From Candidatus Woesearchaeota archaeon (lineage in GTDB: Archaea > Nanoarchaeota > Nanoarchaeia > UBA10117 > ARS21), in NCBI GenBank assembly GCA_002686215.1, contig NZAU01000058.1, forward strand, positions 1-20,704: 20,704 nucleotides of DNA. Reading direction: 5' to 3'. A program made the position numbers and the translations under genes. Numbering within the stretch: the stretch's first letter is position 1; the number at the start of each line of letters is the position of its first letter. This document shows, piece after piece, positions 7,638-15,027 of this stretch. The notes below the pieces were generated by a model. The model was not told where the DNA came from, made no database searches, and saw only the letters and a program-made list of their open reading frames with translations.

Positions 7638-9016
7638 GTTTTAGAAGAGAACAAGTAGGTGACGTTGAAGTATCTCTTACCATTTACAGAAATGGTGAGA
7701 GACTTGAGAACGATCAAGGTTCATATGACTTGAAAGAATTTTTGCGTGGATTTGAAATCTATGAAAGTATGACTCAGGCAACCCTTGAGTGTATGCTTGT
7801 ATTGGAAGATGCTGCTGGTTTGATTGGTGCTTTGACAGGATCAGAACTTTTTGTACTGAATATTGTAGGTACAATTCAAGACAGAACCTACCAATTCAGA
7901 AGTTATGAGATTTCTTCTAGAAATAGAAATAATCAAGGTAATGATATCTTTATTGTCAATTGTGCTTCAGACGAATACATTAGAAATGAAATTACCAATG
8001 TATTTGGTAACTCTGAAGTTATCTTTGAGCAGAGTGGATTTGAATCAAGTCAAATTGTAGAAACTTTATTGTCCAGTCAATTTTTCTTAGGAACTAACAA
8101 AGTTTTATTCTTAGAAGAATCACTAAATTCACACCAATTTGTAATTCCCAACTGGAGAGTATTTGATACAATTTATTGGTTATGTCAACGATCTATTCGT
8201 CGTACACAATCTGGTGGTAGTCTTCAGAATGGATTTGTTTTCTATGAAAATGCTTTAGGGTTCCACTTCAAATCTATTGACAAACTTATCGAAGATGTCA
8301 ACGATCAGACAGAGAATCAAGAAACTGATTTAACTAGTGGTAGAGCAAAACTATACACATATGTTTATGCTCCAATGAAAACAGATGAAGGTGCTAGAGA
8401 TGCCTATAAAATTCAAAAGGTAGTATTTCCCAATGAAAGAAACTTTTTGAATGGTTTACGTCATGGTACTTGGTCTGGATTTAGTATGGGATTTGATCCT
8501 AATACAATTACATCATCTAAGATGGGAACATCTACAGATATGTCGGTAGATGCTTATCGCTATAGTCTCAGTGAAATGTGGGATCAGATGGAGCACTTAG
8601 GCGACACTGGAACACATACTAATCCATTTGAGCAGGCAGATGAAAATGTTCGAGCATACACTGAATATCCGAAGAGAGTACGATATACAATTCTACCTAA
8701 CCAGATCTTTGATCAAAGAAATACAGAACAACCTGGTAGAAATTACGAAGCGTTAGTTGAACTGCAAGCATATCAATGGATGCGATTTGAAACTCTAAAG
8801 ACAATCAAACTTCAGATTGAAATTCCTGGTAACTTGGATTTATATGTTGGTGCTGGAATCAACATTGTAATTCCATCCACTGCTAAAAGTGGAGATCGTA
8901 AGAGAGTAGATAGAAAGTATAGTGGTAAATACGTGATTGCTGCCTTGACACATAAAGGTACAGGGTCTACAATGACAACAGAGCTGTTCCTGGTAAAGGA
9001 TTCAGTTCTCGGATAA
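7634..9016 (+). CDS. 27: Baseplate central hub protein, gp27-like
   Basis: 460 residues, somewhat longer than T4 gp27 (391). The N-terminal region VEVSLTIYRNGER... EIYESMTQATLECMLVLED... GSELFVLNIVG matches the first tube-like domain of gp27-type hub proteins, and the region after residue 380 (LQIEIPGNLDLYVGAGINI... KYVIAALTHKG) the later hub domain of VgrG/gp27-type proteins. gp27 is the trimeric ring linking the tail tube to the gp5 spike. The start overlaps the upstream stop as ATGA. Its 3' end contains a near-consensus sigma70 promoter (8945-8973), and its stop codon lies in a late promoter candidate (9012-9019). The matching gp5-like gene is displaced 2.2 kb downstream by auxiliary genes. 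Confidence 0.72.
   Translation: MSFRREQVGDVEVSLTIYRNGERLENDQGSYDLKEFLRGFEIYESMTQATLECMLVLEDAAGLIGALTGSELFVLNIVGTIQDRTYQFRSYEISSRNRNNQGNDIFIVNCASDEYIRNEITNVFGNSEVIFEQSGFESSQIVETLLSSQFFLGTNKVLFLEESLNSHQFVIPNWRVFDTIYWLCQRSIRRTQSGGSLQNGFVFYENALGFHFKSIDKLIEDVNDQTENQETDLTSGRAKLYTYVYAPMKTDEGARDAYKIQKVVFPNERNFLNGLRHGTWSGFSMGFDPNTITSSKMGTSTDMSVDAYRYSLSEMWDQMEHLGDTGTHTNPFEQADENVRAYTEYPKRVRYTILPNQIFDQRNTEQPGRNYEALVELQAYQWMRFETLKTIKLQIEIPGNLDLYVGAGINIVIPSTAKSGDRKRVDRKYSGKYVIAALTHKGTGSTMTTELFLVKDSVLG
8945..8973 (+). promoter_or_regulatory. sigma70-type promoter for the CP12/cpeT island
   Basis: TTGACA (8945-8950), 17-base spacer, TACAAT (8968-8973): a consensus -35 and five of six bases in the -10. It sits in the 3' end of the gp27-like gene. 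Transcription would begin near 8980, about 67 bases before the CP12 ATG. It would let the host RNA polymerase express the auxiliary genes before late transcription. Confidence 0.55.
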
Positions 9017-9019
9017 ATA
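9012..9019 (+). promoter_or_regulatory. Late promoter candidate before CP12
   Basis: GATAAATA matches seven of eight bases of the T4-type late element TATAAATA. It overlaps the stop codon of the gp27-like gene and begins 35 bases before the CP12 ATG, the same distance as the TATAAATA at 18145 from its gene. Confidence 0.45.
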
Positions 9020-9046
9020 TTATTGTATCATTAGTATACTACTGCT

Positions 9047-9274
9047 ATGGAAAGTATCGAAAAGCATATCGAGATGGATAAGCAAATTCTCGATAATCCA
9101 AACACAAATCCTCAAATGCGTCGTCACATCGAAAGCGAACTGCATGATCTAGAGGAATACAAAGAGCATCATAAGAAAGAGATTGAGGCAGGAGATCATC
9201 ACGATCCAACATACCTTGAGCTTTATTGCGATCAAAACCCATCAGAACCTGAATGTCTTGTGTATGACGATTGA
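9047..9274 (+). CDS. cp12: CP12-like Calvin cycle inhibitor
   Basis: 75 residues. The C-terminus DPTYLELYCDQNPSEPEC followed by LVYDD closely matches the CP12 signature DPLEEYC.ENPEA.EC.VYDD, with the redox cysteine pair at C61 and C70 (C-x8-C). The preceding helix (ESELHDLEEYKEHH) takes the place of the AWD_VEEL core of cellular CP12; no N-terminal cysteine pair is present. CP12 links phosphoribulokinase and glyceraldehyde-3-phosphate dehydrogenase into an inactive complex. Cyanophage versions are thought to shut down carbon fixation so that carbon flows through the pentose phosphate pathway to nucleotides. It has both an early-type and a late-type promoter candidate upstream, and the cpeT-like gene begins at its stop codon. 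The long N-terminal helical region is unlike the shorter cellular forms. Confidence 0.82.
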   Translation: MESIEKHIEMDKQILDNPNTNPQMRRHIESELHDLEEYKEHHKKEIEAGDHHDPTYLELYCDQNPSEPECLVYDD

Positions 9275-9276
9275 AA

Positions 9277-9732
9277 GTGAACTTTGAAAAGTATCTACTT
9301 GGTCATTGGTCTAATAAAGCACAAGCACAATCAGATCCTCAAAATTTTGCCTCATTGAATATTGTGTGGAAAAAGATTGAGGATGGTTATGAGTCTATGA
9401 ACTATAAAAGGTGTCGGGGTGCATATGACCCCTACAGACGTAAATATCATAAACTAGAGATAGTTTCCGACACCGAAATTATTATGCACAACTATTATAC
9501 GGACTGGACACCTCACGAAGATTGTGATATGATATTCACATTCGATGGCAACTCCTGGACTGGTCGCCTTATTGGTAACAACTGTCGAGGATATAGAGGT
9601 CATCGAATTGTATCACACATTCAACTTTTTGGAAACAAACTACATAACATGGATCAAGGATATGACGATCAAGGTAACTTGGTTTGGGGCACTGAAAAAT
9701 GTTATCGATACATCCGTATTAAGGGCGAATAG
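9277..9732 (+). CDS. cpeT: CpeT/CpcT-like phycobiliprotein chromophore lyase
   Basis: About 151 residues, shorter than the roughly 190-200 of cyanobacterial CpeT/CpcT. Recognisable family features: FEKYLLGHWSNKAQAQSDP at the start, the PYR segment (YDPYRRKYHKLEIV), CDMIFTFDGNSWTGRLIG... C in the barrel, and the closing strand LHNMDQGYDDQGNLVWGTEK. The family forms a calyx-like beta barrel that attaches bilins to phycobiliproteins; cyanophage homologues are known, with a presumed role in maintaining or altering the host antenna. Start: GTG 9277 leaves a 2-base gap after CP12; TTG 9271 overlaps the CP12 stop (TTGA) and is equally possible. The stop TAG (9730-9732) lies inside tRNA-Val, overlapping it by ten bases. 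Confidence 0.78.
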   Translation: MNFEKYLLGHWSNKAQAQSDPQNFASLNIVWKKIEDGYESMNYKRCRGAYDPYRRKYHKLEIVSDTEIIMHNYYTDWTPHEDCDMIFTFDGNSWTGRLIGNNCRGYRGHRIVSHIQLFGNKLHNMDQGYDDQGNLVWGTEKCYRYIRIKGE

Positions 9733-9794
9733 CTCAGCGGTAGAGCTACTCGTTTACACCGAGTCGGTCGGGGGTTCGATCCCCTCTTCGCCCA
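9723..9794 (+). tRNA. tRNA-Val (anticodon TAC)
   Basis: Acceptor GGGCGAA pairs perfectly with TTCGCCC (9787-9793). The D arm is GCTC...GAGC, the anticodon stem ACTCG/CGAGT encloses the loop TTTACAC (anticodon TAC), and the T arm is GGGGG-TTCGATC-CCCTC with one weak pair. The discriminator is A; CCA is not encoded. Bases 8-10 (TAG) are also the stop codon of the cpeT-like gene. Confidence 0.95.
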
Positions 9795-9803
9795 TATAAA
9801 ATT

Positions 9804-10418
9804 ATGATGAAAGCCATACACCCACCTAATCTAGGATGGGTACAACAAAAATTAAAACCCGATGCAATGAAATTCCTGTGGAATGCGATTGAAGCAGGAG
9901 GTAGTTCCATGCGTTCAAAACTGGCAGGTAATATTCACAATAGTTACAGGTTGTCAGACAAAGATGATTGGTTTTTCAAGAACGTATTAACTGACACCAT
10001 GAAATTCTATACAGAGGAGTTTCGAGATCCTTTGTATGATTTCCCAACCAAGAAAAATCTAAAGTATGTCTTAGAAGACATGTGGGTTAACTTTCAAAAA
10101 CAGACAGAATTTAATCCAATTCATACTCACACTGGTGTATTCAGTTTTGTAATCTGGATGAAAATCCCTACCATTTTTGAGGAGCAGAAAAAATTACATA
10201 TTGCTTCCGAAGTAAATTCTAACTCTATTTCAAACTTTGAGATTTCTTATTTGGACATTTTAGGTAAACAGATATCTCACACGTATGATATGAATCCTAA
10301 TAGAGAGGGCACAATGTTACTTTTTCCATCTGCATTAGGTCATTCTGTGTATCCTTTCTATAATTGTAATGAAGATAGGGTTAGCATTTCTGGCAATGTT
10401 ATGGTAGAATTGGCATGA
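9804..10418 (+). CDS. 2OG-Fe(II) oxygenase family protein
   Basis: 204 residues. The block WVNFQKQTEFNPIHTHTG with H107-T108-H109, then GTMLLFPSALGHSVYPF with H180, and R192 in EDRVSISGN make the Fe-binding His-x-His...His set and the 2-oxoglutarate-binding Arg of this double-stranded beta-helix family. In T4-like cyanophages such proteins are common and of unknown substrate. It starts at ATG 9804 (ATG 9807 is also possible), 10 bases after tRNA-Val. Its stop overlaps the start of a 41-residue membrane peptide (ATGA). It is more distant from the other oxygenases in the window than those at 13787 and 14377 are from each other. Confidence 0.78.
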   Translation: MMKAIHPPNLGWVQQKLKPDAMKFLWNAIEAGGSSMRSKLAGNIHNSYRLSDKDDWFFKNVLTDTMKFYTEEFRDPLYDFPTKKNLKYVLEDMWVNFQKQTEFNPIHTHTGVFSFVIWMKIPTIFEEQKKLHIASEVNSNSISNFEISYLDILGKQISHTYDMNPNREGTMLLFPSALGHSVYPFYNCNEDRVSISGNVMVELA

Positions 10419-10540
10419 AAAATATCATAGCACTTGTAGTCGTCACTCTATCTACATTAGCGGTTATCGTTGCTGGTTATTTTCACGGCAATATGCATCT
10501 ATTAACAACACTCAAAAACGCGAGAGAATTTTACTCATGA
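10415..10540 (+). CDS. 41-residue single-span membrane peptide
   Basis: Short ORF with 4-base ATGA overlaps at both ends (10415-10418 and 10537-10540), a strong sign that it is translated with its neighbours. It begins MKNIIALVVVTLSTLAVIVA: an almost unbroken 20-residue hydrophobic segment after two polar residues. The tail is polar (HGNMHLLTTLKNAREFYS) with a weak positive charge. It could be a membrane anchor, a holin-like or regulatory peptide, or an uncleaved signal. I do not recognise a family. The following gene encodes a protein with its own signal peptide and an HExxH motif, so the pair may act at the inner membrane and periplasm. Confidence 0.6.
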   Translation: MKNIIALVVVTLSTLAVIVAGYFHGNMHLLTTLKNAREFYS

Positions 10541-11217
10541 AACTCCGTAATGCAATCCTTGCTGGACTTATGTTTGGCATGGCACATGGACTAGCAGTAA
10601 ATGCTGGTGAAGAAAAAATTACTAAGGGTTACTACACCATGGATGCCATGGGTTGTATGCTCCTTAAAGAATGTACAAAAGATGTGGAACGCATCAATTC
10701 ATCAATTGATCTCGAACGTGCATTTCCGCAATCTAATTGGGATGTAGTCAAAGATGAGTTTGATCAGATTATGATTGCCTTTCAGAAGATTGGTGTTCAT
10801 GTTCACCTTGCTGATGAACGTTACTTCCCAGTAGGACATCGTGGTGTATATCATACAGTAAGCAATCACTTTTATCTCAACAGGAGTTATGTATATCGTC
10901 CTCACATTTTGATGAGTGTTGTTCGTCATGAGGGATGGCACGCTGCACAGGATTGTATGGCAGGCACGATCAAAAATAACATGATTGCTATCATCAAACC
11001 TGAGGAAGATGTACCAGAGATCTGGCAAGAGATGGTGCGTCGTACATATCCTGCTCATGCACAACCCTGGGAGAAGGAAGCAACTTGGGCAGGTAAAACT
11101 GCTGGTATGACACAGAAAGCACTAGAATCCTGTGCTGCTGGCACTATGTGGACTGATTATGATCCCACACCTATGACTCGTGAATGGTTGGAGGAGAATG
11201 GTTACCTTACTAAATAA
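10537..11217 (+). CDS. Secreted HExxH zinc metallopeptidase-like protein
   Basis: 226 residues. Residues 1-23 look like a signal peptide (MKLRNAILAGLMFGMAHGLA, cleavage likely after VNA), implying export to the periplasm or lumen. RHEGWHAAQDC contains H131-E132-x-x-H135, a gluzincin-type zinc site preceded by a hydrophobic helix start (HILMSVV). A candidate third ligand is E179 or E181 in PWEKEATWAGK. Cysteines are frequent (C40, C46 and others), consistent with disulfides outside the cytoplasm. I cannot name the family or substrate; host envelope or photosynthetic membrane proteins and peptidoglycan-linked proteins are possible. It follows a membrane peptide with ATGA coupling, and its end overlaps a late promoter candidate for gp5. 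Confidence 0.6.
   Translation: MKLRNAILAGLMFGMAHGLAVNAGEEKITKGYYTMDAMGCMLLKECTKDVERINSSIDLERAFPQSNWDVVKDEFDQIMIAFQKIGVHVHLADERYFPVGHRGVYHTVSNHFYLNRSYVYRPHILMSVVRHEGWHAAQDCMAGTIKNNMIAIIKPEEDVPEIWQEMVRRTYPAHAQPWEKEATWAGKTAGMTQKALESCAAGTMWTDYDPTPMTREWLEENGYLTK
11209..11216 (+). promoter_or_regulatory. Late promoter candidate before gp5
   Basis: ACTAAATA, part of CTAAATAAAATT, identical over 12 bases to the site before the gp26-like gene. It is about 30 bases before the gp5 ATG and contains part of the stop of the preceding gene. Confidence 0.5.
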
Positions 11218-11239
11218 AATTGTAAGATCCTAAGAAAAT

Positions 11240-13783
11240 ATGGCAACAATTGAGGGAATCACTAAAGAACCCGTAGTAAATTTTGTCGGTAAAGACGGAT
11301 TTTTCTGGTGGGTTGGTGAGGTAGAAGATAATCAAGATCCTATGGAACTCGGACGTGTAAAAGTTCGAGTTCTTGGTTACTATACCAATGTGCGTGGTGG
11401 AACTACGGCAGATCTTCCTACCGAAAAACTGCCATGGGCAACTGTCATGCAGCATACATGTCAGGCAGGTAACGATGGTCAGGGTGAATCTTCTGGTCAG
11501 TTACAACCTGGTGCTATTGTTATGGGATTCTTCATGGATGGAGAATCTGCACAGATGCCTATCGTTATCGGTGTTCTTCGTGTTCAAAAATCGTCTGATA
11601 CAGCAACAGATAAAGTGTTTGCTTTTACAGGCGAATTTATGGAACCTGGTGTTAGTCCCAACGCTTCTGCATTGAGTCCTGGTAATCCTAACTCCGTTAC
11701 CGCAAGAACATCAGAACAGGGATATCAAAGACAAGGTGATAACAACTCGGTATCTATGCCTGGTATGAGAACTACCACTCCTGGTGGTTCTGGTTCTCCT
11801 AATAACTTAGGTATTCAACCTGGTATTAATGGTAGCAGTGGTAATCCTCACAAACCAAGACAACCCGAAAAACCTATTCCTGCTGCCAATGGTGTTGGTG
11901 GACCTTGGAAAACATTAGAATATAAGTTGTCTTATTTGGTAGAAGATATTGCTGACACCGCTGGAACTCTTGTAAAGGGTGAAGGTGGAGATTTTCTCGA
12001 TGTTGTTAGTGGTAAACTTGTAACGGCACAGGCACTTACTGGAAAGGTCAAGAACTTTCTAGGTTCAGTCTTTGCTCAGGTTGTATCTGCTATTCGACAA
12101 TATGTTTCCAACTTAGCAGAAAGTCTTAACATCGCAACCTTTATCAGTTCTGCTACTGGTATCCCTCTTGCCATGATGTCGGTTATTCAGCAAGCGGTTC
12201 AAACAATTCTATCATCTCTCTGCAACATTGATAGTAACCTCGCTGGATACATTGCTGACCCTATTGGATCATTAACAAATCTTGTTAATGGTTTCCTTGA
12301 TGGTTTGTTTGACAGAGCATCAATGGTTCTTCAAGGTGTTCAGGGTGTTATTGATTCTGTGATCTGTAAAGTTCAAGAAATCATCAACTCGATCATGAGT
12401 CTGGTTGACACAGTAAAAGGTATTGTTCAAGGCGTACAGCAAGCACAGGATATCATCAACGCATGGCAAGAAGGTTCGGGAATCTTTGAAGAAGGAACTG
12501 ACCTGATGCAGCAAGGTATCACAAGTATCACAGGTTTGATTCAGTTGTTCTTGGGTTTCATCGGCGGTGGTTGTAATAGAACTGCTGATGGTGGTGCTGA
12601 TACAGTAGGTTGGTATCCTATGTTTGGTGTTACACATTGTACACCTGAGGAATTGGATGAGATTAATAGGATACGTGGGCAAGGTAGAGGAAGTTGCGGC
12701 AACAATAGCAGTGGTGGAAACCTGATTGATAACATCATCAATCAAGCAGATCCATACATGTCTGTTGCAAAAACTTGGGTCAATGGTGCATACGATCATT
12801 TTGTTGGTACACCTGGTCGTCAAGCGAAACTTTCTAGATCACCTAACGGAACTATGCACACTTCCGTTAAGTTGAACAACTACGAATATGGTAAGTATGT
12901 TGCGGAGAAAGAGATTCGTAACACAAACAACGAACTCACAGAGGATGAAATCCAACAAAGAGCAGAGCAAGCGGGTAGAGAAGCTGCGAACAATCAATCA
13001 GAAACTGGCAACTTAGTTGCTGATCACTCTAGTTATGCAGGTAATTACACATGTGAAGTACATGGTGATGATTGCAGACAGATTGATGGCGATCATGTTG
13101 TAAACGTTGAAGGTGATTATTTCCTGAAAGTCACTGGTAACATGCATATTGAGTGTGGTGGTGGATTCTTCTTCGGTGCTGAGGGTGCTCCTAAATCTGC
13201 TGACAAAAATGGTAATGACCAAGACACTGATGTTCAAAAGCATACACTTCGCTTTGGTTCTGACGTTGATGTTAACGTAGTTGGTGCAAAGTTTGCACTT
13301 CAAGGTTCTGAAATGGAACTTGCTGCTCAGTCACATAAAATTGTTGGTGGTAGTTATGATAATGGTTGTTCTAACATTTCATTAGGTGCAGGTGGTGACC
13401 TCATCCTTTCTGCAACAAATAGTGTTAGTATTGTAACGACAGTTCTGAATGAAACTATCAACATGACTAGTGCTGTTCCTGCTCTTAAGTCTGGTATCTT
13501 TAGACAGATCAGAGGTTCTGAAGAATCATTCTTGATTGCTGGTGGTGGTGCTAGTGATAACCCTCCTAGATATACCATTGCTAACCCCTCTGGTGCATAT
13601 ACAAACACTCAAGGACTTGGGTGGACTACTACAACCGCAGCAGGTGCTGCAACTCTTACAGCAGGTGCTGGTCTAGTTGCTATTACTGCTGGTGCCGCAT
13701 GTACTATCAAAGCTGCCGCTGCCATTGGTATCACTGCTGAAGCAAATGTAACAGTTGTCGGTGCTTCTATTTTCCTAAATTAA
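11240..13783 (+). CDS. 5: Baseplate hub/spike protein, gp5-like, no lysozyme domain
   Basis: 847 residues. The OB-fold lies at about residues 18-120 (FFWWVGEVEDNQDPMELGRVK, VRVLGYYTN, LPWATVMQ, GAIVMGFFMDG, PIVIGVL), the standard gp5/VgrG N-terminal domain. A Gly/Pro/Asn-rich linker follows (about 140-215). Residues 265-445 are helical and partly hydrophobic, where T4 gp5 has its lysozyme; no lysozyme motif is seen. From about 605 the protein has gp5-type repeats (GDHVVNVEGDYFLKVTGN) and an Ala/Gly/Thr-rich beta-helix to the end (AGAATLTAGAGLVAITAGAA), forming the membrane-piercing needle. It is the partner of the gp27-like hub. Enzymatic wall cutting is probably provided by the M23 protein at 4599-7637. 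Confidence 0.85.
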   Translation: MATIEGITKEPVVNFVGKDGFFWWVGEVEDNQDPMELGRVKVRVLGYYTNVRGGTTADLPTEKLPWATVMQHTCQAGNDGQGESSGQLQPGAIVMGFFMDGESAQMPIVIGVLRVQKSSDTATDKVFAFTGEFMEPGVSPNASALSPGNPNSVTARTSEQGYQRQGDNNSVSMPGMRTTTPGGSGSPNNLGIQPGINGSSGNPHKPRQPEKPIPAANGVGGPWKTLEYKLSYLVEDIADTAGTLVKGEGGDFLDVVSGKLVTAQALTGKVKNFLGSVFAQVVSAIRQYVSNLAESLNIATFISSATGIPLAMMSVIQQAVQTILSSLCNIDSNLAGYIADPIGSLTNLVNGFLDGLFDRASMVLQGVQGVIDSVICKVQEIINSIMSLVDTVKGIVQGVQQAQDIINAWQEGSGIFEEGTDLMQQGITSITGLIQLFLGFIGGGCNRTADGGADTVGWYPMFGVTHCTPEELDEINRIRGQGRGSCGNNSSGGNLIDNIINQADPYMSVAKTWVNGAYDHFVGTPGRQAKLSRSPNGTMHTSVKLNNYEYGKYVAEKEIRNTNNELTEDEIQQRAEQAGREAANNQSETGNLVADHSSYAGNYTCEVHGDDCRQIDGDHVVNVEGDYFLKVTGNMHIECGGGFFFGAEGAPKSADKNGNDQDTDVQKHTLRFGSDVDVNVVGAKFALQGSEMELAAQSHKIVGGSYDNGCSNISLGAGGDLILSATNSVSIVTTVLNETINMTSAVPALKSGIFRQIRGSEESFLIAGGGASDNPPRYTIANPSGAYTNTQGLGWTTTTAAGAATLTAGAGLVAITAGAACTIKAAAAIGITAEANVTVVGASIFLN

Positions 13784-13786
13784 ATT

Positions 13787-14377
13787 ATGAAAACTTGGTC
13801 TATTGCTCCTCTGTTTGTGCAACCAATTGCATCAACAGAGATTGAAGAAACATTGTGTACACAATTAAAAGAAATTTCGGAAGACGCATATTGGTTCTCC
13901 TCTGATGGAGTCGATATTACGTCTAAAGATAAACAAATTCTTGATAAACATAAAGATCTTCGATCTAGTATCAAAGAGATTTCTGAAGATCTTGTTACTC
14001 AACTTGGGTATGATTGTGATATTCAACTCACTACATCTTGGTTGCATAAATTGCCACCAGGACACGAGGTTCGTGCCAAAACTATCTACAACTCTTGGTA
14101 TACTGGTATGATATTCTTTGATGAATACACAGAAAAATCTGGTGATATTGAATTTTTTGTTGACCCTCAAGGTATTCATGTTGTCCCCGCTGAGTGGTCT
14201 CAATGGACAGCACCATTCATCCGTTTGTCACCTAATGCAAATCACATGATGATGTTTCCCAGTCATGTAAAACATAGGGTTTACATGAATACTTCAGACA
14301 CTGATAGATTGTGTCTTACATTTAACGTCATGCCTAAAGGACAGACGGGAAGCGACGAATCTACGTTTATTTACTGA
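13787..14377 (+). CDS. 2OG-Fe(II) oxygenase-like protein lacking the HxH pair
   Basis: 196 residues, clearly paralogous to the next gene (YNSWYTGMIFFDEY against TNSWYSAVLYFDEY; both end in a MPKG..GS/G..S motif). The C-terminal half keeps the distal His (H163, PSHVKHRV) and the 2-oxoglutarate-binding Arg (R174), but the HxH site is replaced: at the position of H102-V103-H104 of the neighbour it has K98-T99-I100. H93 is nearby but shifted and is not a likely substitute. The protein therefore may not bind iron in the usual way and could be a regulatory partner, a decoy or a protein with another activity. It begins 3 bases after the gp5 stop, and its stop shares one base with the next ATG (TGATG). 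Confidence 0.7.
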   Translation: MKTWSIAPLFVQPIASTEIEETLCTQLKEISEDAYWFSSDGVDITSKDKQILDKHKDLRSSIKEISEDLVTQLGYDCDIQLTTSWLHKLPPGHEVRAKTIYNSWYTGMIFFDEYTEKSGDIEFFVDPQGIHVVPAEWSQWTAPFIRLSPNANHMMMFPSHVKHRVYMNTSDTDRLCLTFNVMPKGQTGSDESTFIY

Positions 14378-14979
14378 TGTGGAATGTAACTCCTATATTT
14401 GCCAAACCATTACTAAACACTTATGTAGATCTTGGTATTTGTGATGATCTAAAAAAAGTCTGTGCCCAGATGAAATGGAATGAAGACACTTGGGAGACTG
14501 GATATAAAAGTGGAGCGAGTAAAGACACTCATGTTCTGCATACTATGGACAGATCCGTGTTGAAATACTTTGAAGATCTTTTTAATGAATGTGTGAGAAG
14601 TTATCTTGGGTATCAAAATTTTATACAGATAACAACATCTTGGTTTACTAAAACATACCCTGGTGGTTTTGCTGCAGAACATGTACACACTAATTCATGG
14701 TATAGTGCGGTGTTGTATTTTGATGAATATAATGATGACTCTTCAAAATTAAAACTTATCGAAACTCCTTCACCCATTCTTCCTCTGCAGGATGAATATA
14801 ACATATTCAATGCAGGAGCTTATATGGTTCCACCACAAAAAGGTCTGATGGTCATGTTTCCCAGTGAAGTTCGTCACCTTGTGACACCAAATAATTCTGA
14901 TCAGACTCGATATTCAATCGCTTTTAACATGATGCCCAAGGGTCCGTGTGGCAGTGGCGATTCTGCACACCACTATTGA
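14377..14979 (+). CDS. 2OG-Fe(II) oxygenase family protein
   Basis: 200 residues with an intact active site: H102-V103-H104 in AAEHVHTNSWYS, H167 in PSEVRHLV and R178 in DQTRYSIAFN. The fold core is QITTSWFTKTYPGG... SAVLYFDEY... GLMVMFPSE, typical of the cyanophage branch of the family. Substrate unknown. It forms a TGATG-coupled tandem with the degenerate paralogue upstream. The stop (14977-14979) overlaps the -35 box of the sigma70-type promoter that drives the following small-gene group, so the transcription unit from the gp5 side probably ends functionally here, although no terminator hairpin is visible. Confidence 0.8.
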   Translation: MWNVTPIFAKPLLNTYVDLGICDDLKKVCAQMKWNEDTWETGYKSGASKDTHVLHTMDRSVLKYFEDLFNECVRSYLGYQNFIQITTSWFTKTYPGGFAAEHVHTNSWYSAVLYFDEYNDDSSKLKLIETPSPILPLQDEYNIFNAGAYMVPPQKGLMVMFPSEVRHLVTPNNSDQTRYSIAFNMMPKGPCGSGDSAHHY

Positions 14980-15004
14980 CAGGGGCACCCCTCTCTGCTA
15001 TACT
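14976..15004 (+). promoter_or_regulatory. Strong sigma70-type promoter
   Basis: TTGACA (14976-14981), 17 bases, TATACT (14999-15004): consensus -35 and five of six bases in the -10. It lies just before a row of small genes and tRNAs; expected start near 15011, 17 bases before ATG 15028. The spacer begins with GGGGCACCCC, an inverted repeat that could be an operator or only a GC-rich spacer. A GAAGAGA ribosome-binding sequence lies at 15015-15021. Confidence 0.75.
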
Positions 15005-15027
15005 ACATAGGTACTGAAGAGACACCC

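Noticed and set aside
9545..9799. Forward frame running through cpeT and tRNA-Val
   Set aside because: Out of frame with the CpeT motifs and ends in a translation of the tRNA; no ribosome-binding site.
12405..12440. TTGACA as a further promoter (also at 7832, 8278, 12308 and 15179)
   Set aside because: No acceptable -10 sequence at 16-18 bases from these.
11240..13783. Lysozyme domain in the gp5-like protein
   Set aside because: No T4-lysozyme catalytic pattern is seen between the OB-fold and the beta-helix; the region is helical and hydrophobic.
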